Source: Marasmius tenuissimus | Taxonomy: Eukaryota; Basidiomycota; Agaricomycetes; Agaricales; Marasmiaceae | Assembly (NCBI GenBank): GCA_029532415.1 | Contig: JAQOTA010000007.1 | Span: forward strand, 230,275-294,274 | Direction of reading: 5' to 3' | DNA length: 64,000 bases | In this document: piece by piece, positions 33,722 to 46,039 of the stretch | Layout: each line of letters begins with the position of its first letter | Numbering within the stretch: position 1 is the stretch's first letter | Position numbers and translations under genes: made by a program | Notes under the pieces: model-generated | Seen by the model: the letters and a program-made list of their open reading frames with translations, nothing else | Database searches by the model: none | What the model was told of the DNA's origin: nothing

Positions 33722-33952
33722 ACATAGTTGCGTTGGTTTCACTACTTTTATTCAACAAGAATCGCTCTCCAGGAGAGCTTACACGTTCTACACATATGCA
33801 CAATAAGTCGATGTTCTATCCTTAAAGCCACGAATTGATAGGAAGTGGGAAGCGTGCGATAGTGACGCCTTAAAGCCCACAGACGATTGAATATCTGGAT
33901 ATCCGTCGGGGAGATGATGTATTCTTACTACGCTAGAGGTCACGAACGGCAA

Positions 33953-35695
33953 CTACAAAGGACGAGTGTGGGTATCCCAAGTCGAGTCGACGGTGGAGAA
34001 CACCAAGTCCTCCGATTCCTTTTCTGAGCCTTCAGTCTCTGATAGTCTCTGTAGATGGATCACGACTCGACAGCCCTGTGAGAAGGTCAACAGAGACGGT
34101 CAGCGACATACGTAACTGTACGGGGATGACCCTTCAAAGTGGCGTGGACACATACCGAGCGACAAGTCACCGAGACCAACAGACTGAGAAAGAAATTTGA
34201 ATCAAAGAACACGTAAAGAAAAACCGATGAGGCGACTCACGGGAAGACACAGATCGAAACAATATCGGCTAGCCTAGTTTTGTGAGTGCCAGCCAGAACA
34301 ACTACAAATACTCCTATCGAGATTCAAAACACGTTAGCTTTTACGTTTTCTTTGATTCATACTCGTTAATAAACATACCAAGAACGGCCCCCCACACGAG
34401 AAGCGCGTCACGGTTCAACACCGGACTGAAGTTTTGTGTGGGATATTCCCTCAAGCTCCACGTTTTGAGAAGAGTCAGCCCACACCAAACAGCGTGAAGA
34501 GCTAGTTCTATGATCCTTCAATTTTTGAAACCGATTGTTCAGAACCATTTTCCGGGTCGATACTCGTTGAGTACTCACACAAATATCATAACGTTAGCAT
34601 GCAGGTGTATGGTCAGGGCACATTCGCGGCCAAACGGGTTCTTATACTCCGGCGTATAGTCGTAAACAGAGAATATCCCTAGTAAGGCCGCCGTTCTCCC
34701 AATGAGAGCCAGGGAGAGGAAGACACCCATGTACCGATTCTTGCCGTAGAGGGCATATACTTCGGTGGAGGTGATTGAGCTGGCGTTCGCAATCAATAGT
34801 AATTTAAACTTACCCCGAAGCATGAGGATTAAGTGTAGCAGAGCACACAGAACGCTCGCGACGATCGACATGAACACAAAGTGGACCATGCAAACATTAT
34901 ATGGGACTACGCCATAAGGATGCTTGATTCGAGAGAAGAATGTGATCGCAACGTCTGCGCTAGTGCGACCTGATTTGTCTGATTTCATGTGTTTAGGAGT
35001 GTGAGAGATGGACTTACGCATGGATGAAGAATGACGAGTAGTTGGTTCCGATGTACAGAACGTTGGCAGCAGTAATCTTGAGTGGCAACCTGGAGGCTAA
35101 ATTAATCAACTAGGTTTAGGGCGGGAGGTGCAAAACAGAAATTCACCTCCATATGATTCTCTTCTCGTCTTTCCAGCACAGGCACCAATCCGCCGCTGTC
35201 ATCACGAATCCCAGACCTGATCGAAAATCATCATTTAAACACCCACTCGGAGGGCAGAGACCAACTTACAGGAAGCAGCTAGTTTGGCATTCATAACGGG
35301 AAGAAAGTCGTCTTTGGAATGTTGCGGATTAGACCCAGTCCTCATATACTGGAGTCGACACGAATAGGAGATCGCTTCCTGCCGCCACATCCTGATATAA
35401 TAATAGCCACCCGTGTCATCGATCAGCAATGTAGAACTTCCATTCAGTAGGCACAGATATCTGGGGAAACATTCATTCATCTATTGACATCATATGAACA
35501 GTTCCCGACGGAGTAGTGGCAACCATTCTGAGCGGTGAGTGCGACTCCGAAGACCGCCGAGATATGAGGAGTGCCATAGTAAGCCCTCTTAGAGGAACGA
35601 CGAAATGAGGCATGAAGTATCCGAGTATTAGGGCGTAGCGGAACTGATTGAAGTGTTCAATACTTCTGCACCAGGCGGCAGACATAACCGGAGAC
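33953..35695 (-). CDS. DUF6533-like multi-helix membrane protein, paralogue 1
   Basis: Multi-exon minus-strand gene from ATG 35695 (MSAAWCRSIEHFNQFRYALI) to TAG 33953-33955. Family landmarks appear in order: WCLCWKDEKRIIWR (about 35190-35150), LPLKITAANVLYIGTNYSSF (about 35095-35035), a helix ending in ALLHLILMLR (near 34830), YALYGKNRYMGVFLSLALIG (about 34760-34700), GLTLLKTWSLREYPTQNF then NRDALLVWGAV (about 34480-34400), and an acidic tail (RLSETEGSEKESEDLVF). These match the basidiomycete DUF6533 seven-helix pattern of D-x2-E-x3-IW, then the ALYG loop, then a late RD motif. It is probably an integral membrane protein of unknown role. I placed most, not all, exon joins, so no length is given. 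A relative is at 52044-53735. Confidence 0.7.
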
Positions 35696-35757
35696 GAACC
35701 CGAAGCATCAGAAATCAAGCCATCAAAGCTGTTTGCGCATGAAAACTATAGGACGCG

Positions 35758-35870
35758 AATTCACCTGCCCCAAACATGGTTCGCGCTCAGCCATGGTAAT
35801 TACCGTTTGCTCAAATGTTCCCACCCTCAGTTTGTCTCCCGCGAACCTCCATGTTGGCTCTTGTCTCAGG
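35758..35870 (+). repeat. dispersed repeat, copy 6
   Basis: ACCTGCCCCAAACATGGTTC, then AAATGTTCCCACCCTC and CCTCCATGTTGGCTC. The last motif is shared with copy 7. Confidence 0.55.
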
Positions 35871-36419
35871 GCATATTCCTTGATTGTCATGATCTACAGA
35901 TCTGACTTCAAGGCGAGCTCCTATAGTTATTGGTTTATCGTTGATTTCAGGATGTGTTATATGGACCTTCAGGCTTGCCATTGATTTTGGGAAGATCCAG
36001 GATTCGCTACCGGGACGGTCACTGCAGAATAGGTTTGCAAAGACCCTCCTGCTAGAGCTTAGAAATATTACACTACATCGCGTCTTTCAATATTTTCCTC
36101 CCATATATGATTAGCCCAAGCGCTTTGGAGTTTAGGCCTTCTTGGTTGGGCATTTCGGTGCACGTTGTGTTGGGTTGCTCTCTCGGTACTTCTTTTCACT
36201 GATCGAAGCAACGAATAGAATAGCAAATACCATGGCACGTACACTATCGGCGGACTAAATCAAGGATAACAAAGTGAAGAAGAACTCGTGCCCTTCATGC
36301 GAGAGAAGCTCCTACTTGATTGACAGATTCTGAGCTCGTTTTGGCAACGACACTCCCTACGTGCACATTCCGTAGTACCAGAAACCTCTAAAAAGAAAAA
36401 AGTGGGCAACCCAGGCTGA

Positions 36420-36511
36420 TTCCCTCTAGCCGACTTGAACGACTGACCTCTTCATTAGCACGCAAGGCATTCGGATACTAGTGAAGCGCTCTACCACTGA
36501 GCTAAGAGGGA
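36420..36511 (-). tRNA. tRNA-Thr(AGT), with intron
   Basis: Acceptor TCCCTCT pairs with AGAGGGA; the D stem is GCTC/GAGC. Anticodon stem CTTCA/TGAAG holds loop CTAGTA, an intron of about 20 nt and A38. The T arm is AGTCG-TTCAAGT-CGGCT. Discriminator A. A-rich plus-strand DNA just left (36391-36402) supplies the T-run terminator. Confidence 0.92.
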
Positions 36512-36693
36512 TCGTGTTAGGGTCGCAAGATCGTAAACTATATCATACAATTCGTGACACTTCATCGATCATCTACTTACTCCTGCAGAAGAAATCTTGA
36601 CGAGAGATGGTTTTGTAAATTTCGAAAAAATGTGCAAGGACGATCTGGTCGGGAGGAAATTTCGAAAAAGATTTCTTGTTCGGGCCATTATCA

Positions 36694-36789
36694 TACACCG
36701 TTCGGGAATCGAACCCGAGCCGCTTGCTCAAACCTGGCTTTCGCAACCATCATGGAAGGCAAGCATGATAACCACTTCACCAACGGTGT
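36694..36789 (-). tRNA. tRNA-Gly(TCC), with intron
   Basis: Acceptor ACACCGT/ACGGTGT; D stem GTGA/TCAT; anticodon stem CTTGC/GCAAG with loop CTTCCA, intron of about 24 nt, then A38. T arm TCGGG-TTCGATT-CCCGA; discriminator A. Lies 182 bp upstream, in transcription terms, of the Thr(AGT) gene. Confidence 0.9.
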
Positions 36790-37375
36790 GTGTATCAAGG
36801 TAACATCTCTCATAGGTATGTATCACACTGATCCAGATTTCGTCGCTCCAAACGTCGGGAAGAAAATAAATGAAAGGACGAAATGAGTGAGTGAAAAAAC
36901 CATCAAATGAGTGGGTGGGGGTTTGCCTCGGTCGAAACAGCCAACGTGCTCGAGGAGAGCTGGGTAAGAAATGGGACCGGAGAGTCGATCAGTACGTTAT
37001 GACCGGGGCGTGTGGGAAGCTGGCATTGGTGATACCAGAGAGATGTATCTCCCGGGAAGACAGCTTCAGCAAGAGCCTGGCCATTAACGGGGTCTGTCAC
37101 AGGTTCTAGGGTAAGTACTAGTAGTCAACAAAACTTTTCGAGTGCCATTGGGAAGACTTCGACCGGGGTTGGTTGACTCGAAATATGAGGTGATATGGGG
37201 TGACAGTCACAAAAGGCTTTCTTAGATGGTGCGTCACTTGGTGAGATGAAGTTTGAAGAACAAGGGCCCGGAGGGCAAGCTTAAAATGATGGGAGTCTTG
37301 GGTACGACGGTTACAAAGTAAGTAATCAAGCTTGAGGTAGATAGAGGAAGAAAAAGGACGATCGAGATGAGAGTA

Positions 37376-37467
37376 TGGACACTGTGGGATTTGAACCCAC
37401 GACCTCACGCATTCGAAGCAGCACTTCAGCATGCGAAGCGTGCGCGCTACCCCTGTGCCAAGTGCCC
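37376..37467 (-). tRNA. tRNA-Ala(CGC), with intron
   Basis: Acceptor GGGCACT pairs with AGTGTCC (one G-U). Anticodon stem CACGC/GCGTG with loop TTCGCA, an intron of about 20 nt and T38. T arm GTGGG-TTCAAAT-CCCAC; discriminator A. The D stem has one mismatch. A T-run (AAAAA on the plus strand, near 37351) follows. Confidence 0.88.
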
Positions 37468-37765
37468 TGTGCTGTGTTAGATTCGGGGGACTTCTATGTA
37501 TCCCGTAGGTCTGAGGTGCGGTACCTTTTCTCCACCGACCTTCTGAATATCCCTTGTGCCAAGTCAGGCACATTAGGGTTTTAACGTAAAGCTGCGAGGA
37601 ACACAATTCTGCATCGTCATCCACTGGAGTACAGCTGCCTCAGTGGACAAGAATATAAACATTGACCTACGTGGAACATCTCATTCCTACACGTAAACAA
37701 AACCTACAATTTCAACCTCACGTACGTCGTACGAAGAACCAAAATTTTACTCATGCACAACCCAG

Positions 37766-37864
37766 TTCCCTCTAGCCGACTTGAACGACTGGCCTCTTCA
37801 TCAGGTTAATCTCCCAGTTCTTCTTCTATACGAGTGAAGCGCTCTACCACTGAGCTAAGAGGGA
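37766..37864 (-). tRNA. tRNA-Thr(CGT), with intron
   Basis: The body is nearly identical to the neighbouring Thr(AGT) genes, but the loop reads CTCGTA, giving anticodon CGT. The intron (about 27 nt) is unrelated in sequence to the others. Acceptor TCCCTCT/AGAGGGA and T arm TTCAAGT are intact. Confidence 0.9.
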
Positions 37865-37937
37865 CGATAGTTTCCTGTTTCCAATTGATGGGATGCTAAC
37901 CATCTCAGACTCAAATGATCTCTGCCGGATGCGAAAA

Positions 37938-38048
37938 AACCTGCCCTCAACAAGTGGTCCGTGCCCAGCGTTCAGCCGAGAAATTACCGCTTTGCGCAAA
38001 TGTTCCCACCCTCGAGCCCAGTTGCCTCGAACCCCCATGTTGGCTCAA
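37938..38048 (+). repeat. dispersed repeat, copy 7
   Basis: AACCTGCCCTCAACAAGTGG, then CAAATGTTCCCACCCTCG and CCCATGTTGGCTC. It lies 74 bp from the Thr(CGT) gene. Confidence 0.55.
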
Positions 38049-38232
38049 CTCTAATCTTTACCTTGGTCATCGTGATTCTCTGACTGCAAGGTGAACTTTC
38101 AATCATTCTGATTCGTCTGATTATCTTTGATTTAACCTAGTGTTACTCTGACCTTTAGAGTCGCCATCGATTCGGACGCCAGCTTCAAGCTCAAGTTCCA
38201 CAGCTGGCACGGTCGTTGTACGATAACTCGCG

Positions 38233-38578
38233 ATGACGTCGTGGATGGTTGCTGACGTTCTATTTGGTCTGCTGGATTATGGTTTGGGAGAAAGGTACGC
38301 CCCGTCGTTCAATTAATTTGGTCGCTTTTTTCTCGTGCGTATGGTGTGCCCAATCTCTTTGCATCTTCGACCTTCACCGTCGGGCATGCGGGTTGATTTT
38401 TTTGACCTGTCTTCTCCCCTGATACTGACTCTTGATTTAACCATCTCGTCCTAGAAGCGACATCGAACATACCCAATGGCAAGCATTTGTCGGCAGAGAA
38501 GATGACCCAACCAATGGCGAAACCGAAGTAGGCGTCGGGGTTAACGTTCCTCTAGACATCGTCTTTCCTCCCAGTTAG
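38233..38578 (+). CDS. possible two-exon small protein (61 aa)
   Basis: ATG 38233 opens MTSWMVADVLFGLLDYGLGE; a GTACGC donor at 38295 and a CCTAG acceptor at 38454 join exon 38455-38578 in phase, giving SDIEHTQWQAFVGREDD and a stop. No family is recognised and it may be chance. Confidence 0.25.
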
Positions 38579-38599
38579 CCAATATTATGTTCTCGCCAT

Positions 38600-39700
38600 T
38601 CACATCTCGACGAATTGATCGTCTGTTGGCTTACGGTTGACATTGCGGCTGTCTTCCCCTCACCTCGTTTAGAACACCCATTGCATTTATTCCACTTTCG
38701 TTCCGTTTTTGCGACGGTCTTTGGTTCTATGCCGTCGCGCATGTTGCGTTCTTCCAGCTTACCACGTGAAACGTACCGCCTGGCTACGATATCATCCTGA
38801 CTCCTCGATGTTCATATTTCCTACTCGAGGGTAGAAATATGTTATGATCAGAACCCCGCTACTTTCCCTCTCATCGTTCCGGTCTCTTATTTTATGACAA
38901 GTATCCCTTCTCTACTCGTTCAACAACACCGGTCGGAAGATATCTGACGTCCCTTTACCTGAATATACACATACCCTTCTCCGAATGCTTCTCGCAAGCT
39001 GTCGCGGGTAACATCACCTTCGATGGACTGCTGTACCAAGGGTAGCACTCTCCACTTCCGTCGCACGATCTTGAGGTCATCATCGTTGGGGGCGCCCTCG
39101 ATTAATCTGATCGAGGGCGTCATCTACCTACTTTCCACCAGCGCTTCTCGGCTTGTATTACTGTCGACATTGCAACCCGTGTCGATTGGCAATATACAAG
39201 CTGATCAACTATTCGGATATTTTCTCTTTATATGCCGTTGTGGCTATCGTTGATGTGTCTTTTGTGTTACCGTTGTCTCTATCACGTACACATCAACTTT
39301 TTCTCGTCGTTCATCGTGTCATATTGACTTGTGTTCCCCATTATAATTCGTCTGCGGTGTTGTGTCTTCCCAACTACCTTCTCCCTATCGTATAGATACC
39401 AAATCACGCAGACGCTGGCTTCCATCGTTTCCCGTATCTCATCCTCCCACCTAGCGTGCCTGGTTTCTTGAGTCCAGTCGTTCATTGTTCACGTCCCCAA
39501 ATACTACCGCCTTTGCTTCTCTTGCACTACAATTGCCAATGTGAGATAGTTACCATGTGGTCAACTTCCCCTCGCGAGAAAAGGTTAGGGATAGTTATCT
39601 ATTGCGTATACTATCGACCCGCCTGAATCACCATGAGGGCCGAACTGTTTCAATTTGTCGGTAAAGATAGACTCGGGCAAAGAGTGAGAAAAAATAATTC
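38600..39700. other. gap without a supported gene
   Basis: Pyrimidine-rich sequence with only short open frames on both strands. I see no exon pairs, repeats or RNA genes. Confidence 0.4.
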
Positions 39701-39712
39701 GCCCATGGAGGA

Positions 39713-39806
39713 TTCCCTCTAGCCGACTTGAACGACTGACCTCTTCATTAGCACGGAAGGCATTCGAGGATACTAGTGAAGCGCTCTACCACTGAGCTAA
39801 GAGGGA
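39713..39806 (-). tRNA. tRNA-Thr(AGT), second copy, with intron
   Basis: Same mature sequence as the 36420 gene; the intron is about 22 nt and differs slightly. Acceptor, D, anticodon and T stems all pair, and a run of A on the plus strand (near 39690) supplies the terminator. Confidence 0.92.
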
Positions 39807-40261
39807 TTATACTCGACGTGTAAGAGTAAGAACCATGTTGTGATCTCACCGTGCGACCTGAAAGTTTCACCGACTGTGCTCCGAACGGCTGGCAACCCGA
39901 ACCAGTACGATGGCTAAGAAAGAAGATACGCACACTAGGTTCCCTTATTTGAGCGCCTCAAATGGGACTCGATGACGAGGGTCAGAATGAGACTCTAATA
40001 CCTTGTCAGTTAAGAATAATACCTCCGAGCTCTCGATTGGACTGCAGGGCTGGTCAACGCGCCTGTTTCAGTAATCGCGTTCCTAAGGTTCCCTTTTCAT
40101 TAGGCGTGTGCTTCTCTTGAGTTTATGATTACTGATATTATTGAGTTGCCCAACGTATGCAGATGAGTTGGTCCTGCCTAAATGATCGCTGCTCGCAGTT
40201 GGATGTGCAGGAGAACTCCGTGGTACGCATCACAAAAAAAATGTCATCCTCCCGATCCTAC

Positions 40262-40355
40262 TTCCCTCTAGCCGACTTGAACGACTGACCTCTTCATTAG
40301 CACGGAAGGCATTCGAAGATACTAGTGAAGCGCTCTACCACTGAGCTAAGAGGGA
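40262..40355 (-). tRNA. tRNA-Thr(AGT), third copy, with intron
   Basis: Mature part identical to the 39713 copy, with a near-identical 22-nt intron. A run of eight A on the plus strand near 40233 supplies the T-run terminator. Confidence 0.92.
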
Positions 40356-40558
40356 CATTGTCTTACAGACAAGGTTGAAATACTCATACACATCGTGAAC
40401 CTAGCTTGCACTTGGTATTCGCAGACGGTATTCCGAATGAACGGCTTGACTACCAAGTGAGCCAAACTCCCGATAGCGATGGTGAGCACACTAAGCTTGC
40501 AGGAAATTCCCGGGATAGCGATCAACAAAACAAAAAAAAAACTATCCCACCTATTCTA

Positions 40559-40656
40559 TACACCGTTCGGGAATCGAACCCGAGCCGCTTGCTACGGATT
40601 TTGACTACTCCAACCATAATGGAAGGCAAGCATGATAACCACTTCACCAACGGTGT
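40559..40656 (-). tRNA. tRNA-Gly(TCC), second copy, with intron
   Basis: Mature sequence matches the 36694 gene; the intron is about 26 nt and different. It sits 203 bp from a Thr(AGT) gene, in the same order as the first Thr-Gly pair. A nine-A run at about 40532 is the terminator on the minus strand. Confidence 0.9.
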
Positions 40657-41022
40657 TTCTCTTTGTCTGCATGTCCGCAAGCTCAGATCAGGTTTCCGGA
40701 TTTATAATTGTGGACTGGGACAAACTCGTATATTTCAACATTTTATGGGACCTTTATCTCGCGACTCAGCCCGTTTGTACAATTTGTACCCAATAACAAT
40801 ACCAATAATACGACAGCGACCGCAAACCAACCAAAGAACCGAGGAATAAGTATGTATAAATACCCTTAAGTAGATAGATACCAAGTCCGGAAAGCCGAAA
40901 TGAACGAGAAACTATTGATAAGTGAGTGAGTTGATGGGGGATTTTTGAATAGTGTCCAAGGGAAACGAGGGAGATACAGTGACAGCTTTTGTTTTTCGTA
41001 CACCTTGACGAGGGCGCACCGT

Positions 41023-43466
41023 TTAGTGATCAGCGGGATCGAGAGCGTTGTAAGTCGGGCAAAGGTCGTTCCACGCAGCTATAATACACTTGGTATTAAC
41101 ATCAAATGGAAAGTTCGATTGAATATTTGAAACCTACCCGGAGGTGCAGGGAGCGTCGTCCACTCGTCTGTTCTCTCGGCGAAGACGACAGCAAAGCCAC
41201 TAAAAGGTGGCCGACTGTGAGTATCGAGAATTATCACCGAGAGACCAACACTGAATGTACATACCTCTCCATGTGCCAGTCAATATGACAATGCATGAAC
41301 CAAGGTCCGGGGTTATCAGTACGGAACCGAATCGTAACGTTGTCGCTCGCAGTTCCGAGATTAACGACATCTCGTCGGACCTATATTTCGATCAGATTGT
41401 TTGTAAGTACAACTGTGCGTCTCGAAAGAATCAAATTGAGAACCACTTACGGGGTTCGCATAGTTGTAGGTACTGCTGCCTGCAACTCGGACCACATCGA
41501 ATGCGTGCTACAATCAGAGTCACGTCAGTACTATAACTTCCAAGTAAGATGGTAGACCTAGCACGTACACCATGCAAATGCATAGGATGCTGAATACCCA
41601 ACAACCCTCCATTGAACGACAGCTCCACCGTCTTATCCTTCGGAAGCGGGAATACCATTCCATCGGGTAACAAGTTGTCAGCGGTTTGAGTGCCACTCAG
41701 GATTTGAAGCAGGACTGGGACAGGTGGAGGGACGAAGCTCTTTCCGTTGAGTGTGAATTTGCCACCGCTCTGTAATGTGTCGCATTAAGTGAGGGAAACA
41801 ATCGGTGCGAACGATATCGGGACGTACGAAGGCAAAGTTGAGGTGCATAGCGACGTCGGCACCACCTTGGGTTGGGTTTCCGGGTGCTCCGGGGTTTGAG
41901 AGAGGCTGAGTGTAACGACCAATCAGTCGTCGTGATGATTATCCTACGGAGACTTTGGAACTTACGCGAAGTTGGGCCTCGTTCATTGGGGCAGTGGACT
42001 GGAAGTTGGTAACAGGAGGTTCTGCAACTGGTGCGCCAGCATAGCGCAAGATGGCAGAGTTGATACCGTTGACGAAGCCAGTGGGACCTCCGCTGGGGTT
42101 GGCACGGATCCCTAAGAGAAAAAGGCGAGGTGAGATACGGGGAAATGGCCACCTTGAATGTAAACTTACAGTAGTTTCCGACGGGTTGATTAGCTTCCAT
42201 CTGGGAGAAGTGGGTGAGGCTCGAGGCTCGAATGAAGGTTGAAGAACTCAAAGGACTTACGATGAGAGAGTAACGTTGACCAGCAAAGATTCTGACGGAA
42301 TCGGCGTGTAAAACTTCGTGGTTGACAGAATCCGCTTCGATGATATCGCTGAAGAGTGATTATTTGAGCCAATTACACGATATCGCGAGAGAACGTCTGA
42401 TACTCACAAGGAATGCCCCTCGATAAAGAAGTTATAGTTCGGGCTGCAAGCGACATTGACTACACGGAAACGGTATCTGTCGAGGACATTGATTCAGCCG
42501 TTCTTTTCGAAATAAGGTAATACACTTACCGTTTTCCTTGCTCGACGTTGATGATTGACAATGGTGCATTCGCATTGCCTTGATTCCAACGGCCAAGTCC
42601 GTTGATGAGAGTAGCCACCGGTGTACTGTTTCCAGACCGAGAAAGTCAGGTTAACTTCGGGGAGAAGGAACTGGCAACTTACGCATTGGCAAGACCCTTG
42701 GCCTTGACGTGATACCAATCAGCGAGTGTGATGACGGTGGATTCTGAATCAAACATTGATGAGACTCGGATTGTGTGGAATTGGAGGACGCCCGCGTATT
42801 CTTACCATTGTCCACGTCGTAACGACTGGCATGAGGATCTTGAGGGTCGTACACGACCATAGGCCCACGAAGACCATCGCAGTATTGGGTCGCTAAGGAC
42901 TTTGAGTATGCCGTGGTTTAGAAAGAAAAAACGGATAGAAAGACTCACACAAATGGGAGTGATACCAGAATGTGCCAGCCTGGTTAGTAGCATGGAAGTC
43001 GTACAGGAAGCTGTGACCCTTTGAGATAGGACACTGGGTCACGAAAGCGGGACCGTCAGCCCAGGAGGTGTCCTTCATGAAGAATCCGTGCCAATGCTGG
43101 TGAGGAGACGAAATTAGCGACCACGTCAGTAGTCCTCGAGAGCGAGACTGTTACTTACGATGCTCGTGGATTGCAACATCGTGTTGTCATTGAGGTTGTT
43201 GATAACGTTGAGCTTGAAGTTATCGTTCTACAAGACCAGACTCGATGAGCGACGAGAACGGGAACAAAGAGAGTCAGATATCTCACCTTGTTGCCCACAA
43301 TGAGCGGGCCGATGGTCGAATCACCAGCGACGACAGCACCACGGGTGAAGCCATCGGGGGAGACGTCCTTATTGCTGATGACAAGGTCAGCCACAGGTCC
43401 GATCGCCGCGAAAGATTGTCTAGCGAAAAGACAGGCGAGGAAAACGAAGGAAGTGAGACGAGACAT
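41023..43466 (-). CDS. lcc: laccase (multicopper oxidase, 514 aa)
   Basis: Sixteen exons, in phase: 43287-43466, 43159-43227, 42949-43096, 42806-42892, 42683-42743, 42530-42625, 42408-42476, 42261-42348, 42170-42200, 41966-42111, 41828-41905, 41569-41769, 41451-41507, 41265-41380, 41138-41199, 41023-41078. The signal peptide [20 protein letters not shown] precedes the typical mature start [10 protein letters not shown]. All four copper-binding signatures are present: [24 protein letters not shown] and [12 protein letters not shown]. The residue ten after the T1 cysteine is Phe, as in high-redox basidiomycete laccases. A secreted blue copper enzyme, it oxidises phenols and lignin fragments while reducing O2 to water. 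Length is the family norm (about 500-520). No lesion seen. A TATA box lies 61 bp before the ATG. Confidence 0.97.
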
Positions 43467-43526
43467 CCTGAGACTGCACTTTTTGGTTCGAGCTGACTCT
43501 GACTTTTAGAGGAGGTAGAGGCTAGC

Positions 43527-43533
43527 TTTTATA
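43527..43533 (-). promoter_or_regulatory. TATA box of the laccase gene
   Basis: TATAAAA on the minus strand, within GTATAAAAGC, 61 bp upstream of ATG 43466. This spacing implies a short 5' UTR. Confidence 0.7.
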
Positions 43534-43539
43534 CCCACT

Positions 43540-45267
43540 TGAGGTAGGGTCGAGGAATATTGGCTCAGGCACCAATCTCCTGTTGAACCAGTCAGAATTC
43601 GTACACTTGATGACAAGTGAATGAGTGCATATCCCCGACGGCCATCAAAAATCAATTACAATTGTATATTCCCCACGGAAGGTGGATGAGCGAGCCGCGT
43701 AGCCGAGTAAGTCTCGACTGATGCTGTCGGGTTGTGGGGAACAGAACCTCGCTGAGCGTTGAGACAATTACATGACTGCGCACTCTACGGACTGAGAATA
43801 GATTCGCATTGTCAGTATAAAATGACAGGATGCGTTTCAGGAACATACCAAGACTTTGACCGGGAACGGCAGATCCTCACCATCGGCCAGTGAGGTTACG
43901 AAGCACGATCCACTGGCGATGTCCGAATATACGTCTACCAGGAAAGTGTTCGAACCTCAGACCATGTTGATTATGTACCTCTGCACCTTAAAGGAAAAAA
44001 ACAAACGATTCATGTGTCAATAGAAATCCCGCGCAGTATACTTGGACTGTAGTAAGCCCAAGCCTAAACGGGCGCTTGAATAGTTATATTTTCAGTGTTC
44101 ATAGCCATGGTCAGGAACTTGCATGGGAAACAGTACGTACCCGAACTATACTGAACCACAGTTTCGTTTCCGAGAGAATGTACCGGGCAAGCCAGACCAT
44201 CGTCGGTTTATTAAAACCATTTAGCATGACATCCGTGTCATCAAGCTGATAGCCCTCGACACAGGATCCCGCATGTTCCCAAGCTCAGGCTCCTGTACTC
44301 GAAAAATTGTCTTCGTGTTAGCCAAATTTGTTGTTTCCATCATAAACGAACTGTTGGGCAGGACGGGGATCAATGGCCATGACAGTGCGTTGGATGTAAG
44401 GGAATATAGGGTGGCAGAATGCTGAGGAGTCTACGAGGCATTTTCACTCACCTCCATCCCGATGTCGGGATTGCAGGTGGTTGTGCAATAGCATACAAAG
44501 TGAGAAGGCGCTAGTTAAACATCCCATTCATAAACCTAGTGCCTCAGACAATCTTCGAAGTCAACTAGCTCGTCTCAGCCCTGACCGTGATACGTGTAAC
44601 ATACCTATAGTCAAACAATGATGTGATTCAACTGGAAAAGTGGGCCCACCAAATTGAGCAGGCCCCACTCGGTCTCGAGACGCAAAGTATACTGGGTGGC
44701 TGGCAGAGCGCCGAGGAAAAGAGAAAGGTTGCCCCGATTTGGTGGAAACGGTGAGAGTCGGAGTGCTCTGTAATCAGGCACTGATGATCCATGCGCATCA
44801 AATTACCATTCCCACGAAATTACGAAAGTTCAGGCTCCAAGTCTTGAAATTCAAGTCTGAGGAGTGACTAGTCCTTCCGTAACTGTTGGTTTCGGCGGGG
44901 ATGGGATACTGCAGGGAAACACCCATTCAGGCTTCAGGGGACATCGTCTATTGATTTCTCCGAGGAAAGAACGAGATTAGGGGCTTCTACCGATACAGCG
45001 AGTCCCTGCTTGTCGGACTTCCAGTGATTCGGTATACATGCCGCTTCTTCCAAGGTAGTTGTAAGATGGGACGCAGAATTCTCTGTCGATAATCCGATAT
45101 CCTCTCACCCACTTTTATGTAATTGTTGCTTCGTGGGATTGACATAGCTTCGAGGATGTGTTCGTTGCGCCGGTACCGTGTTCGTTCTTTTCCTCTTTCC
45201 GCCTTGATAGTTACCGATCTTGGCGCAGTAGGTTTGCGCCTCCGGTCTCTGATGTTCCTGTTGAACT
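43540..45267. other. laccase upstream region without a supported gene
   Basis: No open frame with exon structure. It should contain the laccase regulatory sequence; I did not identify specific metal- or xenobiotic-response sites with confidence. Confidence 0.4.
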
Positions 45268-45612
45268 ATGAGTGTTAAAATGGGAAAAAAATAAATTGCC
45301 CCCCCGACCTAACTTGGGTGTCCCCCCGTATTATCACTTTTCCGCGCGTACTCTACCTTTCCCGCGCATACTCCAGGTTTTTCGCGCGGCTGCTAAAATT
45401 TCCGCGCGCGCGCAATCAGGTTTCGGAATTTCACACGCGCGCATATAGGCACCTAGGCTAATTCCCACACGTATCCTACATCTTTAGTCGTCCCTCACAC
45501 CTCAGGCATAGTTTACTAAGCTAAGCTATGTATCAGAACATTGAAATATGATGTATAAAAGTATTCATAACAATTTTCTAATACTTCTGAGCAGATTTAA
45601 CTGACCTACAGC
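45268..45612. repeat. left terminal inverted repeat of the 3.57 kb element
   Basis: Pairs with 48493-48837. Contains a poly-C/G-rich outer part, alternating CG stretches and an AT-rich inner part. Confidence 0.85.
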
Positions 45613-46039
45613 CGCAAAAGTGTCTGGCTATCACAACCGGTGCTTAGTCTCTAATAGGCGCCAAAATTTCTCACAACCAGAGCAATATATGGGTAGTTTT
45701 CTACCTGCTTTGTGCTCATCAAAATTATCCACTGGAATGCAATAGCACTCAACACCACCCTAGCTGTGCTATGTATGACCCACAAGATCTAAGGGTCTCT
45801 TTCGGTATAAAAAAGGGCAATGGTTCAACGATTGTTTACGCTAGCAGTATGTACAGTGGTGGGGGAAGTGATTGTGGCAAAGTAGTGGAGGAGGAGTGAT
45901 AGTAGTAAGTACATGTAGGTATTGATCAAGCCAGCAAGCAACAACCACAAAAGGTATAACCATTGAGTTGAAAGAGCGTAGATGGTAGGTAACGAGTGTA
46001 GTGTTCGTGCGTGATCATCAAGAAATAATGGTCGCCTAA

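Noticed and set aside
45340..45450. GCGCGC-rich stretch as a CpG island or promoter
   Set aside because: It is part of a terminal inverted repeat and recurs inverted at the other end.
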